Source of the DNA: Pseudomonadota bacterium
GTDB lineage: Bacteria > Pseudomonadota > Gammaproteobacteria > Steroidobacterales > JBCBZW01
NCBI GenBank assembly: GCA_039193195.1
Contig: JBCCWS010000026.1
Coordinates: 18,973-82,972 of the forward strand
DNA length: 64,000 nt
Reading direction: 5' to 3'
A model generated the notes under the pieces. The model worked only from the letters and a program-made list of their open reading frames with translations. It was not told where the DNA came from and did not search any database. Of this stretch, positions 38,252 to 49,122 are shown piece after piece. A program made the position numbers and the translations under genes. Every line of letters starts with the position of its first letter. Position 1 is the stretch's first letter.

Positions 38252-38264
38252 CGCGACCTCCCCT

Positions 38265-38579
38265 ATGAAAGCCAACCGACGCCTCAGCCCCACCCAGGAA
38301 GACGCCGAGGAACAGGCGCTCTACGCCGCCATCCTGACTTTGCGCAACGCGCAGGAATGCCAGCGCTTCTTCCGGGATCTGTGCACCCCAGCGGAGCTGC
38401 AGGCACTGAAAGACCGCTGGCACGTGGTGGGCCTGCTTGAAGACGGCCAGGCCTACCGCACCATCCAGGCGCAGACAGGTGTGAGCGTCACCACCATCGG
38501 CCGCATCCGCCGCTTCCTAGACGAGGGCTTCGGCGGCTACCGGATCGCGCGAGATCGCATGCAAGGAAATACCGAGTGA
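38265..38579 (+). CDS. TrpR/YerC-family transcriptional regulator, probable histidine-operon repressor
   Basis: A 104-aa all-helical protein of the TrpR superfamily (YerC/YecD branch). The typical pattern FFRDLCTPAELQALKDRW...LLEDGQAYRTIQAQTGVSVTTIGRIRRFL spans the dimer core and the helix-turn-helix, and the FGGYRIAR tail is also conserved. It overlaps hisG by 4 nt, making it the first gene of the his operon. In xanthomonads a TrpR-family protein is thought to control histidine genes, and a perfect palindrome stands just upstream here. The co-repressor (histidine or other) is not known from sequence. Confidence 0.85.
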   Translation: MKANRRLSPTQEDAEEQALYAAILTLRNAQECQRFFRDLCTPAELQALKDRWHVVGLLEDGQAYRTIQAQTGVSVTTIGRIRRFLDEGFGGYRIARDRMQGNTE

Positions 38580-39493
38580 GCACTACCCCTACGCCCCCGA
38601 GCAGCGAACGCCTGCGCATCGCGCTGCAGAAGTCGGGCCGACTGGCCGACAACTCGCGCGAGCTGTTAGTGCGCTGCGGTCTGCGGATCAGCGCGAACCG
38701 CGACGGCTTGGTCTGGACAGGCGAGAACCTCCCCATCGACCTCATGTTGGTGCGGGACGATGACATCCCCACGCTGGTGGCCGACGGTCACTGCGACGTC
38801 GGCATCGTGGGGCAGAACATTGCCCGCGAGATCGCCTGCGAGCGTCAGCAAGAGGGCGAGGCCGGGGGCTACGAAGAGCTCCTGCCGCTGGACTTCGGCT
38901 ATTGCCGCCTGAGCCTTGCCAAGCCGGTCGAAGCTCCCTTCAAAACGTTGAGTGACCTCGCCGGCAAGCGTATCGCCACCAGCTACCCCGCCTCCCTACA
39001 GGCCCACCTGAACGAGCACGGAGTGGATGCGCAGGTCGTACTACTCTCAGGCTCCGTCGAGCTAGCGCCTCGCTTAGGTAAGGCAGATGTGATCTGCGAC
39101 CTAGTCTCCACGGGGGCGACGCTCGCTGCCAACGACCTAGTGGAAATGAAAACTTTACTCGAGAGTAAGGCAACGCTGATTCGAGCGACACGCCCCTTGA
39201 GCGAAAGCTCGGAGACCCTCCTAGCGCGCTTACTCAAGCGCATGCAGGGTGTTCTGCGCGGCCGCGAGAGCCGCTACATCATGCTCCACGCACCGCGCGA
39301 TCGCCTGGCCGAAGTGCACGAGCTTCTGCCGGGTGCCGAGGCCCCGACCGTGCTCACCCTGGATGGCCGACCGGACCGGGTCGCGGTCCATGCGGTGTGC
39401 AATGAACAGGTGTTCTGGGAGACCTTGGAAGCTCTCAAGGACGTTGGTGCCAGCGCCATTCTGGTGCTACCGGTGGAGAAGATGCTGGCGTGA
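38576..39493 (+). CDS. hisG: ATP phosphoribosyltransferase, long form
   Basis: A 305-aa enzyme of the first step of histidine synthesis (ATP plus PRPP). The periplasmic-binding-protein-like catalytic domains (RIALQKSGRLADNS, DVGIVGQN, DLVSTGATL) are followed by a C-terminal ACT-like regulatory domain of about 75 residues, so this is the hexameric, histidine-inhibited long form. The start is GTG inside the end of the TrpR-family gene. No His-rich leader peptide or attenuator was seen upstream, which fits repressor rather than attenuation control. Confidence 0.96.
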   Translation: MSTTPTPPSSERLRIALQKSGRLADNSRELLVRCGLRISANRDGLVWTGENLPIDLMLVRDDDIPTLVADGHCDVGIVGQNIAREIACERQQEGEAGGYEELLPLDFGYCRLSLAKPVEAPFKTLSDLAGKRIATSYPASLQAHLNEHGVDAQVVLLSGSVELAPRLGKADVICDLVSTGATLAANDLVEMKTLLESKATLIRATRPLSESSETLLARLLKRMQGVLRGRESRYIMLHAPRDRLAEVHELLPGAEAPTVLTLDGRPDRVAVHAVCNEQVFWETLEALKDVGASAILVLPVEKMLA

Positions 39494-39526
39494 GCCCGCG
39501 GGCTCCACCGCTTGGCGAGAATAGCT

Positions 39527-40837
39527 GTGAAGAAGATTGTTTGGTCGAAACTGTCGCCCGACGCACAGAAGGAGGCCCTGCGCCGCCCGGCGCAACGCCT
39601 CGGCGCCGCCTTCCAAGCGCAGGTCGAGAACATCGTCAATCGCGTGCGCGCGGATGGCGACTCTGCCCTACTCGCGCTGACCAAGGAACTCGACGACGTC
39701 AACCTCGAGAGCCTGCAGGTCAGTAGCGCAGAGCGCGAGGAAGCCGTAGCCGCTCTAAGTCCTGCCGAGCATGAGGCGCTGACCATCGCCCGCGCCAACC
39801 TGCAGCGCTTCCACCAAGCTCAGGTGCCGGGCGAGCCGCTGGCGATCGACACCCAACCCGGCGTGCGCTGTGAGCGTATTCGCCGGCCCATCGAGGCCGT
39901 CGGTCTTTACGTTCCTGCGGGCAGCGCGCCCTTGCCCTCTACGGTGTTGATGCTCGGTGTGCCCTCGGCGATCGCCGGCTGCCCCGTGCGGGTGCTCTGC
40001 GCACCGCCGCAAGCGGATGGACGTATGGCGCCGTCCATCATCGCGGCGGCAGCCCTGTGCGGCATCGATCTCCTGTTCAAGGTCGGCGGCGCGCAAGCTA
40101 TCGCCGCGATGGCCTTCGGCACCGAGACCATTCCTTCCACGGATAAGCTCTACGGCCCAGGAAACGCCTGGGTCACCGCCGCCAAGCGCATGGTGAGTAC
40201 CGACGATGCCGGCGCCGCCATCGACATGCCCGCCGGCCCGTCGGAGGTGCTGGTCATCGCCGACGCGCAAGCCGATCCAGCCTTCGTGGCGTCGGATCTG
40301 CTGTCTCAGGCCGAACACGGCCCCGATTCCCAAGCCCTCTTGGTAACGCCAAGCACAACGCTCGCCGACGCCGTTGCCGACGCCGTTGGCCAGCAGCTGC
40401 AAGTGCTCACGCGGGCGGCGATCACCGGCCAGGCGATCGAGCACGCGCGCCTGATCGTGGTCGACGACCTGGCCGAGGCCGTGCAGGTCAGCAACCAGTA
40501 CGCGCCCGAGCACCTGATCATCCAGACCGCTCAGCCACGAGCCCTCCTGCCGCAGATCACTGCCGCGGGCTCGGTATTCCTCGGCGCGTGGTCGCCGGAA
40601 GCGGTCGGGGACTACTGCAGCGGCACAAACCACGTCTTGCCCACCTACGGCCACGCGCGCGCCTGGAGCGGCCTATCCGTCGACGCCTTCAGCAAGAGCG
40701 TCACCGTGCAGGAGCTCACGGCGCAGGGCCTGCGAGCGCTCGCTCCCACGGTCCTGACGATGACCAAGATGGAAGGTCTCGACGCCCATGGCTGGGCCGT
40801 ACGCCATCGGCTAAACCGCCTAGGGCCTGCCCAATGA
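39527..40837 (+). CDS. hisD: Histidinol dehydrogenase
   Basis: A 436-aa zinc enzyme that oxidises histidinol to histidine in the last two steps. Motifs include GLYVPAG near residue 125, KLYGPGNAWVTAAKR, IDMPAGPSEVLVIAD, LLSQAEHG and GTNHVLPT. GTG at 39527 places the LRRPA segment at the usual distance from the start; a TTG at 39512 would add five residues. The gap to hisG is 33 nt and the stop overlaps hisC by 4 nt. Confidence 0.95.
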   Translation: MKKIVWSKLSPDAQKEALRRPAQRLGAAFQAQVENIVNRVRADGDSALLALTKELDDVNLESLQVSSAEREEAVAALSPAEHEALTIARANLQRFHQAQVPGEPLAIDTQPGVRCERIRRPIEAVGLYVPAGSAPLPSTVLMLGVPSAIAGCPVRVLCAPPQADGRMAPSIIAAAALCGIDLLFKVGGAQAIAAMAFGTETIPSTDKLYGPGNAWVTAAKRMVSTDDAGAAIDMPAGPSEVLVIADAQADPAFVASDLLSQAEHGPDSQALLVTPSTTLADAVADAVGQQLQVLTRAAITGQAIEHARLIVVDDLAEAVQVSNQYAPEHLIIQTAQPRALLPQITAAGSVFLGAWSPEAVGDYCSGTNHVLPTYGHARAWSGLSVDAFSKSVTVQELTAQGLRALAPTVLTMTKMEGLDAHGWAVRHRLNRLGPAQ

Positions 40838-41907
40838 GCAAGGCTGATGTGCTCGAACTCGTACGCGATGACCTAAGGCAGCTAAAGGGCTATCAAGCAG
40901 CTGCCCCGGACTTCGAACGCCTGCGCTTGCACGCCAACGAGAGCCCATGGGACGACACGCTCGAGGTCGATCAGCGCCAGATCAACCGCTACCCGCCAGT
41001 ACGCGCTCTGGACCTAGAAGCGCGCCTGGCTGAGGTGTACGGTGTGAGCTCGGAGCAACTCCTCGTCACACGCGGCAGCGATGACGGTATCGACCTGCTG
41101 GTGCGCACCTTTTGCGCCGCGGGCCAGGACGCGGTGCTCGTAACGCCCCCCACCTTCGGCATGTACGCCGTTGCCGCTCGCCTGCAAAACGCGCAGTGCG
41201 TGGAGGTCCCCCTTAGGGCAGACCAGGGGTGGCGCGTCGATGAATCGGCGATCTTGAACGCGGTGGACGCACACCCCGTGCGCCTGCTCTTCCTGTGTTC
41301 CCCGAACAACCCCACCGGCAGCACCCTGGAGCGAGATGCGGTGCTGCGCCTATGTCAGGCCCTGGGCCGCAAGGCGGCTGTCGTCGTCGACCAAGCGTAC
41401 GGCGAGTTCACTGGTGAGGCTGGATTCGCAGCGGATCTCGATACGCAGCCCAACCTGATCGTCCTACGCACGCTCTCAAAGGCCCATGGGCTCGCCGGGG
41501 TCCGCTGTGGGGCCTTGCTGGCCGATCCCGCACTGATCTCCCTACTCGCCACCCTCGCGCCCCCTTACGCCACGCCCTCACCCGTGATCGGCGCCGTGCT
41601 CCAGCGCCTCAGCGATGAAGCACTCGCGCAGACGGACCGGCGACTGCAGGTGATCGCCGAGCAGCGCGCACGTCTGCGCAAGGTGCTGGACATGCTGCCC
41701 TACGTACACAAGGTCTGGCCTAGCGAGGCGAACTTCCTCCTCGCACAGGTCGACGACGCTGCGCGACTGGTAGCCGATTGCTACGAACAGGGCGTGCTCC
41801 TGCGCAGCTTTCGTGACAAGCCTGGTCTCGGCGAGGCCGTGCGGATAAGCGTAGGCACGCCGGCACAAACGGACCGACTCATCGCGATCCTGGAGAGCAT
41901 CGCGTGA
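40834..41907 (+). CDS. hisC: Histidinol-phosphate aminotransferase
   Basis: A 357-aa PLP-dependent aminotransferase. Visible are LHANESPW near residue 30, the substrate-side segment RGSDDGIDLLVRTF, CSPNNPTGS, and the PLP-lysine in RTLSKAHGLAGVRCG. It transfers the amino group from glutamate to imidazole-acetol phosphate. The ATG overlaps the hisD stop (ATGA). The frame is open further upstream, but that is hisD sequence in another frame. Confidence 0.95.
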   Translation: MSKADVLELVRDDLRQLKGYQAAAPDFERLRLHANESPWDDTLEVDQRQINRYPPVRALDLEARLAEVYGVSSEQLLVTRGSDDGIDLLVRTFCAAGQDAVLVTPPTFGMYAVAARLQNAQCVEVPLRADQGWRVDESAILNAVDAHPVRLLFLCSPNNPTGSTLERDAVLRLCQALGRKAAVVVDQAYGEFTGEAGFAADLDTQPNLIVLRTLSKAHGLAGVRCGALLADPALISLLATLAPPYATPSPVIGAVLQRLSDEALAQTDRRLQVIAEQRARLRKVLDMLPYVHKVWPSEANFLLAQVDDAARLVADCYEQGVLLRSFRDKPGLGEAVRISVGTPAQTDRLIAILESIA

Positions 41908-42980
41908 GTGGCCTAAGGGTATTGTTCATCGATCGCGACGGCACCCTTATCGAAGAGCCCGAGGACAAGCAGATCGACCGCCTGGACAAGCTGCGCCTGG
42001 TGCCGGGCGTCGTGCCAGCACTGCTGCGCCTTCGGGCAGCGGGCTACCGCTTTGTGATGGTGAGCAACCAAGACGGCCTCGGCACGGCGTGCTTCCCTCA
42101 GGCCGATTTCGACGCTCCGCACGCCTTCCTCCTCGACCTGCTCGCCAGCCAGGGCATCCACTTCGATGAGGTCTTCATCTGCCCACACCTCCCTGACGCC
42201 GCCTGCGATTGCCGCAAGCCGGCCACGGGCTTGCTCACCAAGTACCTGGCGGGCAACACCCTAGACCTCGAGCATTGCGCCGTGATCGGCGATCGGCAAA
42301 CGGACATCACCTTGGCGGAGCGCCTCGGCGTGAAGGGCCTGCGCGTACGTGTGGGCACAGACCCGGGCCTTAGCTGGGAAGAGATCACCGCCGAGCTCAC
42401 AAGCCAGCGCCGCGCCGCGCAACACAGGCGCAGCACCAACGAGACAGACATTCACTGCGAGGTAGACCTCGATGAACCTAACCTAACGGTTATCGCCACG
42501 GGTCTAGGATTCCTCGATCACATGCTCGAACAACTGGCCCGTCACGGCGGCTTCAGCCTGAAGCTACGCTGCGATGGCGATCTGCACATAGACGAGCACC
42601 ACACGCTCGAGGATGTGGCCCTCACCTTAGGCGAGTGCATACGCGAAGCCCTGGGCACGAAGATTGGCATCGCGCGCTATGGATTCGTGCTGCCGATGGA
42701 CGAGGCCCAAGCGCAGATCGCCATTGATCTGAGCGGGCGCGCGCACTGCGAGTGCGAAATGGACCTGCGGCGCGAACACGTAGGTCAGCTGCCGACCGAG
42801 CTCGTTCCTCACTTCTTCTCATCCCTGTCACAGGCCCTCGGAGCCGCCATTCACGTGCGCGTGAACGGCGACAACGATCACCACGTGATCGAGGCCGCGT
42901 TCAAGGGACTCGGGCGCGCGCTACGCCAGGCCGTGCGGCTGGAGGATCAGGCGCTGCCAAGCACGAAGGGCGTCCTGTGA
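41904..42980 (+). CDS. hisB: Bifunctional histidinol-phosphatase/imidazoleglycerol-phosphate dehydratase
   Basis: A 358-aa fusion. The N-terminal HAD phosphatase (about 1-165) has FIDRDGTLI with the nucleophile and acid Asp residues, a zinc-loop CPHLPDAACDCRKP and GDRQTDI. The C-terminal dehydratase (about 170-358) has FLDHMLEQLARHGGF, DEHHTLEDVAL and NDHHVIEAAFKGLGRA. The fusion is typical of gammaproteobacteria such as enterics and xanthomonads. GTG start, 4-nt overlap with hisC. Confidence 0.96.
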   Translation: MSGLRVLFIDRDGTLIEEPEDKQIDRLDKLRLVPGVVPALLRLRAAGYRFVMVSNQDGLGTACFPQADFDAPHAFLLDLLASQGIHFDEVFICPHLPDAACDCRKPATGLLTKYLAGNTLDLEHCAVIGDRQTDITLAERLGVKGLRVRVGTDPGLSWEEITAELTSQRRAAQHRRSTNETDIHCEVDLDEPNLTVIATGLGFLDHMLEQLARHGGFSLKLRCDGDLHIDEHHTLEDVALTLGECIREALGTKIGIARYGFVLPMDEAQAQIAIDLSGRAHCECEMDLRREHVGQLPTELVPHFFSSLSQALGAAIHVRVNGDNDHHVIEAAFKGLGRALRQAVRLEDQALPSTKGVL

Positions 42981-43615
42981 GCGAGCCCAAGGGCCAACGA
43001 GAGGTCGTGGTGATCGACAGCGGCGGCGCCAACCTGGCGTCTGTTCGCTTCGCCCTCGAGCGTTTGCAGTGGAACCCTGTGGTGAGCACGGACCCCGCCC
43101 AGATCCGCGCAGCAGAGCGCGTTATTCTGCCGGGCGTGGGGGCTGCGAGCGATGTGATGGCGCGCCTTCGCAGTGGCGGCTTAGATCAGGTAGTGGCATC
43201 GCTCACCCAACCGGTATTGGGGATATGCGTCGGCTTGCAGGTGCTCTACCAACACTGCGCCGAAGGCCAGGTCGACGGCCTTGGGTTGCTGGATGGGGTG
43301 GTCGAACACCTGCCGAGCGCTCCGCAGCTCAGCGTGCCGCAGATGGGCTGGAATCGAATTGCAGCACTCGCTGACCACGCCCTATTCGACGGCTTGGATC
43401 TAACTGAGGCGCACTTCTACTTCGTGCACAGCTACGCGGCAGCGCCCGGCGCACAGACGCTGGCCACGGCGTCCTACGGCAACACGTTCACCGCCGTCGC
43501 CGGTTGCCGCAACCTGCTCGCAACCCAATTTCACCCAGAGCGCTCGGCGCGCTGGGGCCATCGCTTACTCAAGAACTTTCTGACCACACCGCCGGAGAAC
43601 TTGCTGTGCGAATGA
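42977..43615 (+). CDS. hisH: Imidazole glycerol phosphate synthase, glutaminase subunit
   Basis: A 212-aa class I glutamine amidotransferase that supplies ammonia to HisF. The triad is visible: Cys in GICVGLQVLY, and His and Glu in QFHPERS near the C-terminus; LPGVGA near residue 50 forms the oxyanion strand. GTG start overlapping the hisB stop by 4 nt. The open frame extends upstream, but that part is hisB in another frame. Confidence 0.95.
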   Translation: MSEPKGQREVVVIDSGGANLASVRFALERLQWNPVVSTDPAQIRAAERVILPGVGAASDVMARLRSGGLDQVVASLTQPVLGICVGLQVLYQHCAEGQVDGLGLLDGVVEHLPSAPQLSVPQMGWNRIAALADHALFDGLDLTEAHFYFVHSYAAAPGAQTLATASYGNTFTAVAGCRNLLATQFHPERSARWGHRLLKNFLTTPPENLLCE

Positions 43616-44358
43616 TCCCCGCCATCGACCTGATCGACGGGCGCTGCGTACGCCTGCGCGAGGGGAACTTCGAGGCTCAAACTGCCTACGATGCCGACCC
43701 CATCGAACTTGCGCTCGAGTACGCCGAGGCCGGCGCGCATTGGCTTCATGTGGTGGATCTCGATGGCGCGCGCGATGGGAAACGGCGCAACGCCTCGCTC
43801 ATCACCCGCCTGGTGGAGGCTGTTCAGGAGCGGGCGGACATGCAGGTGCAACTGGGCGGCGGCATACGCAACGCCGACGCGATCGCCAGCGCCCTAGGGA
43901 TGGGCGTTGGTCGCGTCGTGGTGGGGAGCGCCGTGTGCGCTAACCCCGGGCTACTGGTCGATTGGCTGGACACCTTCAATCCGGCGAGCGTCGTGCTCGC
44001 CGTGGACGTGCGGATCAGCGATGACGACGGCCGCCCCTGGCCGTGGGTGCACGGCTGGACGCAACGGGCCGACATCGACTTATGGGCCTTGCTAGGTGCA
44101 GCCTCGAGCGCCGGCCTGCGCCAGGTCCTGTGCACGGACATCAGTCGTGATGGCACCCTCGCTGGTCCCAACATAGCGCTCTACGAAGCCCTTCGGGACC
44201 GCTACCCAGGGCTGTGCATTCAAAGCTCAGGCGGCGTCGGCAGCGTGGACGACCTGCGTGCCCTGGAGCTTGTCCGGGTCGACGCCGCCATCACGGGTAA
44301 GGCGCTTCTGGACGGGCGGATCAGCCTGGATCAAGCACGTCCTTGGCTACGCGGATGA
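43606..44358 (+). CDS. hisA: ProFAR isomerase
   Basis: A 250-aa TIM-barrel enzyme that isomerises ProFAR to PRFAR. It has [14 protein letters not shown] at the N-terminus with the first catalytic Asp, QLGGGIRN, and [15 protein letters not shown] with the second. GTG at 43606 has GGAG at the right distance (8 nt) and overlaps hisH by 10 nt; ATG at 43612 would overlap by 4 nt but stands too far from that site. The stop overlaps hisF. Confidence 0.94.
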   Translation: MRMIPAIDLIDGRCVRLREGNFEAQTAYDADPIELALEYAEAGAHWLHVVDLDGARDGKRRNASLITRLVEAVQERADMQVQLGGGIRNADAIASALGMGVGRVVVGSAVCANPGLLVDWLDTFNPASVVLAVDVRISDDDGRPWPWVHGWTQRADIDLWALLGAASSAGLRQVLCTDISRDGTLAGPNIALYEALRDRYPGLCIQSSGGVGSVDDLRALELVRVDAAITGKALLDGRISLDQARPWLRG

Positions 44359-45152
44359 GCGCCGTGCAAGTGAGCGCCCCCATCACCCGACGCATCGTGC
44401 CCTGCCTCGACGTGCGCGATGGGCGGGTGGTCAAGGGCGTTCGCTTCGCGAATCACCAGATCGTGGGTGATATCCCCACGCTAGCGTCACGCTACGCGCA
44501 GGAGGGCGCCGACGAACTGGTGTTCTACGACATCACCGCGAGCCCGGAGGGGCGCTCGGTGGACCGCCTGTGGGTAAGCGCGGTCGCCCGCTTACTCGAC
44601 ATTCCCTTCTGCGTGGCCGGGGGTATCCGAAGCGTCGACGACGCGCAAGGCGTCCTCCACGCAGGCGCGGACAAGGTCTCCATCAATACGCCGGCGCTGC
44701 GTGATCCTAGCCTCATCGATCGCTTGGCAAAGCGCTTCGGCAGCCAATGCGTGGTGATCGGCGTCGATGCCAAACCCGACGACGACGGCGTCTGGCGTGT
44801 CTATCGCGATACGGGAAGCGACAGTACCCGCCGCGGCGCCGGCCGCGAGCTACTCGCGTGGCTCGCTGAGGCGCAGGACCGTGGGGCTGGCGAGATAGTT
44901 CTCAACTGCATGAACCAGGACGGGGTGCGACGCGGCTATGATCTCGACGGCCTACAAGCTGCTCGCGAGGTCTCCCGCGTACCCCTGATAGCCTCCGGCG
45001 GCGCCGGCGCCATGGAGCACTTCGCCAGTGTCTTCACCCAGGCCCACGTCGACGCCGCCTTAGCGGCCAGCGTGTTCCATTCCGAAGAGATTCGCATCCC
45101 TCAGCTCAAAGCCTTCCTAGCCCAGTCTGGCATCGCGGTGCGCCCCGTATGA
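44355..45152 (+). CDS. hisF: Imidazole glycerol phosphate synthase, cyclase subunit
   Basis: A 265-aa TIM-barrel that joins HisH-derived ammonia to PRFAR, giving imidazole glycerol phosphate and AICAR. The catalytic Asp residues stand in [16 protein letters not shown] (N-terminus) and [15 protein letters not shown] (near residue 190). [12 protein letters not shown] is the phosphate-binding loop. ATGA overlap with hisA upstream and with hisIE downstream. Confidence 0.96.
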   Translation: MSAVQVSAPITRRIVPCLDVRDGRVVKGVRFANHQIVGDIPTLASRYAQEGADELVFYDITASPEGRSVDRLWVSAVARLLDIPFCVAGGIRSVDDAQGVLHAGADKVSINTPALRDPSLIDRLAKRFGSQCVVIGVDAKPDDDGVWRVYRDTGSDSTRRGAGRELLAWLAEAQDRGAGEIVLNCMNQDGVRRGYDLDGLQAAREVSRVPLIASGGAGAMEHFASVFTQAHVDAALAASVFHSEEIRIPQLKAFLAQSGIAVRPV

Positions 45153-45811
45153 GCATCGCAGAAGGTCACGAGTCGCGCGTAGAGAAGCTCGCCTGGGATA
45201 AGTCCGCGGACGGTCTGCTGCCGGCCATCGTGCAGGATGCGGACGACGACCGCGTGCTGATGCTCGCCTACATGAACCGTGAGGCCCTAGATCACACGCT
45301 GAACAGCGGCCTGGTGACCTTCTACAGTCGCTCCCGGCAGAAGCTGTGGACCAAGGGTGAGAGCTCCGGCCACACGCTTACCTTGGTCGAGCTGCAGGCG
45401 GACTGCGACGGCGATACGCTGCTAGTAAAGGCTCGCCCAGCCGGACCCGTTTGCCACTTGCTCACGCCCACGTGCTTCGATGCCGATACAGAGCACAGGA
45501 AGAGCGAACTCCCCTCGCCTGGCCGTGTGCTAAGCGAGCTCGAAGGGATTATCGATTCCCGCGCGCAAGGCTCGGACGAGGGCAGCGCCGGTGGCAGCTA
45601 CGTCGCCAAGCTCCTCAGTCGTGGCCGCGGCAAGGTGGCCCAGAAGGTGGGGGAAGAGGGAGTCGAGGTTGCCCTTGCGGTGGTCGGCGAGGACGATGAG
45701 TCGCTGGTGGGCGAAGCGGCGGACCTGCTCTTCCACCTGCTCGTCGCCCTCAAGGCCAGGGGCTTAGGGTTGCATCGGGTGACGGACGAACTCGCCCGTC
45801 GCCGACGCTAG
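45149..45811 (+). CDS. hisI: Bifunctional phosphoribosyl-AMP cyclohydrolase/phosphoribosyl-ATP pyrophosphatase
   Basis: A 220-aa fusion catalysing steps 2 and 3 of histidine synthesis. The HisI part (about 1-115) has [27 protein letters not shown] and the metal-binding Asp/Cys residues. The HisE part (about 120-215) has [27 protein letters not shown] and [11 protein letters not shown]. It is the last gene of the operon. Every junction from the TrpR-like gene to here overlaps by a few bases except hisG-hisD. Confidence 0.96.
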   Translation: MSIAEGHESRVEKLAWDKSADGLLPAIVQDADDDRVLMLAYMNREALDHTLNSGLVTFYSRSRQKLWTKGESSGHTLTLVELQADCDGDTLLVKARPAGPVCHLLTPTCFDADTEHRKSELPSPGRVLSELEGIIDSRAQGSDEGSAGGSYVAKLLSRGRGKVAQKVGEEGVEVALAVVGEDDESLVGEAADLLFHLLVALKARGLGLHRVTDELARRRR

Positions 45812-45819
45812 CACACCGC

Positions 45820-47865
<2,046 letters not shown>

Positions 47866-48034
47866 TCAAGGTCCGTGGAGAGAAGGAGCGAGGCAGACGC
47901 GCGACCTGGAAGCATTTCCTGTCGCGGGTAAACACCCTACCCGACACCGCGACATCAAACTTTGCACCGCCTTCAGCCCCGTACGCACTAATCACACTTG
48001 CCTTTCCTTCGCAAGCGTGTAGGCTCAACGTCAA

Positions 48035-49021
48035 GTGAAGAGATCGGATAGCCATTCGGGGTGGCCATCCGCGGGCTCGCAGGGATCGCGGCCCGCTGAC
48101 CCTCCCAAGGACGACGACGCTGTGCGGAAGGTCGCCCCTCGAATGAATGAGTCTACATCCACCGCCGCTCCCTGTGCAGCATTGTCCCTGGCCACCCGCG
48201 CCAGCCCCAGCAGCGTGCTTCCACCGCCCTGCGCCGTGGGCAGCGCCGAGAGGGACATCGCCCGGGGCATCGCCCAAAGCGAGTTCATCGTCTACTACCA
48301 ACCGGTAGTCGAGACCGCGGGGCTCAGCGTCGTCGCGGCCGAGGCGCTGCTGCGCTGGAAACACGCTGAGCGAGGCATCCTACGACCCGAGGCCTTCATC
48401 GCAAGTGCCGAGCGCACGGGGCAAATCCTAACCCTGGACCGAATCGCCCTGGGACTAGCAGCACGACAGGTGAGTGCGTGGGAGCGCTCGGGCGAAGGGC
48501 CTGCCAACGTGTCCGTAAATCTCTCCGCGATGCACTTTTGCACGGACGATCCTCTAGGGCCGTTGCTGCGCACTCTGCGAGCAGCTCAATGCCCGGCTCG
48601 CCTGATCGATCTCGAACTCACCGAGAACGTGCTCATCGGCGATGTCGAACGGGCTATCCGGGCCATGAACACCGCCTGTTCGCTCGGCATGTCCCTGACC
48701 ATCGACGACTTCGGCGTGGAGTACGCCGCGCTCAATTACCTCCGTCGCTTACCGGCGAGCGGGCTGAAGATCGACCGCAGCTTCGTGGTGGATCTGGATA
48801 ATCACAAGACGCGCACGATCGTCGCCTCCATGATCCGCCTGGCCCATCGCCTGGACCTGACGGTGACCGCCGAGGGCATCGAAACGCGCACCCAGGAACA
48901 CTTTCTCCGGGCCAGCGGTTGTGACTACCTGCAAGGCTACCGCTACGGCGCGCCAATGCCAGCAGAGGATCTCCAGGAGCACGTTAGAGCCTTTGCAAGC
49001 CGCAAATCCTGTCGCCTTTAG
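48035..49021 (+). CDS. Stand-alone EAL-domain c-di-GMP phosphodiesterase
   Basis: A 328-aa protein. After a polar, probably disordered N-terminus of about 70 residues comes one EAL domain with all expected catalytic residues: EALLRW, NVSVNLSA, LELTENVL, IDDFGVEY, LKIDRSFV and AEGIE. It probably degrades c-di-GMP. It has no sensor or membrane segment, so control is by expression or partner proteins. The start is uncertain: GTG 48035 (328 aa) or ATG 48143 (292 aa); the EAL domain is complete with either. The next gene is another c-di-GMP protein, 101 nt downstream. Confidence 0.9.
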   Translation: MKRSDSHSGWPSAGSQGSRPADPPKDDDAVRKVAPRMNESTSTAAPCAALSLATRASPSSVLPPPCAVGSAERDIARGIAQSEFIVYYQPVVETAGLSVVAAEALLRWKHAERGILRPEAFIASAERTGQILTLDRIALGLAARQVSAWERSGEGPANVSVNLSAMHFCTDDPLGPLLRTLRAAQCPARLIDLELTENVLIGDVERAIRAMNTACSLGMSLTIDDFGVEYAALNYLRRLPASGLKIDRSFVVDLDNHKTRTIVASMIRLAHRLDLTVTAEGIETRTQEHFLRASGCDYLQGYRYGAPMPAEDLQEHVRAFASRKSCRL

Positions 49022-49029
49022 CGCGCAAA

Positions 49030-49045
49030 CGTGACCCGGCTCACA
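49030..49045. promoter_or_regulatory. CRP-like site upstream of the REC-GGDEF-EAL gene
   Basis: CGTGA-CCCGGC-TCACA matches TGTGA-N6-TCACA at 9 of 10 positions and lies 78 nt before the ATG of the response-regulator gene, within the 101-nt gap after the EAL gene. A further TGTGA half-site occurs at 49063-49067. Confidence 0.5.
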
Positions 49046-49122
49046 GTTCCGGCGTCCGGCGCTGTGATCTGCGGCGATAGATGGGAATATGTCATCTCAG
49101 ACCTTCCTGGGAGCACCCGGTC

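Noticed and set aside
38140..38264. Search for a His-rich leader peptide before the his operon
   Set aside because: No short frame with consecutive His codons and no attenuator-like alternative hairpins; control by the TrpR-like regulator is simpler.
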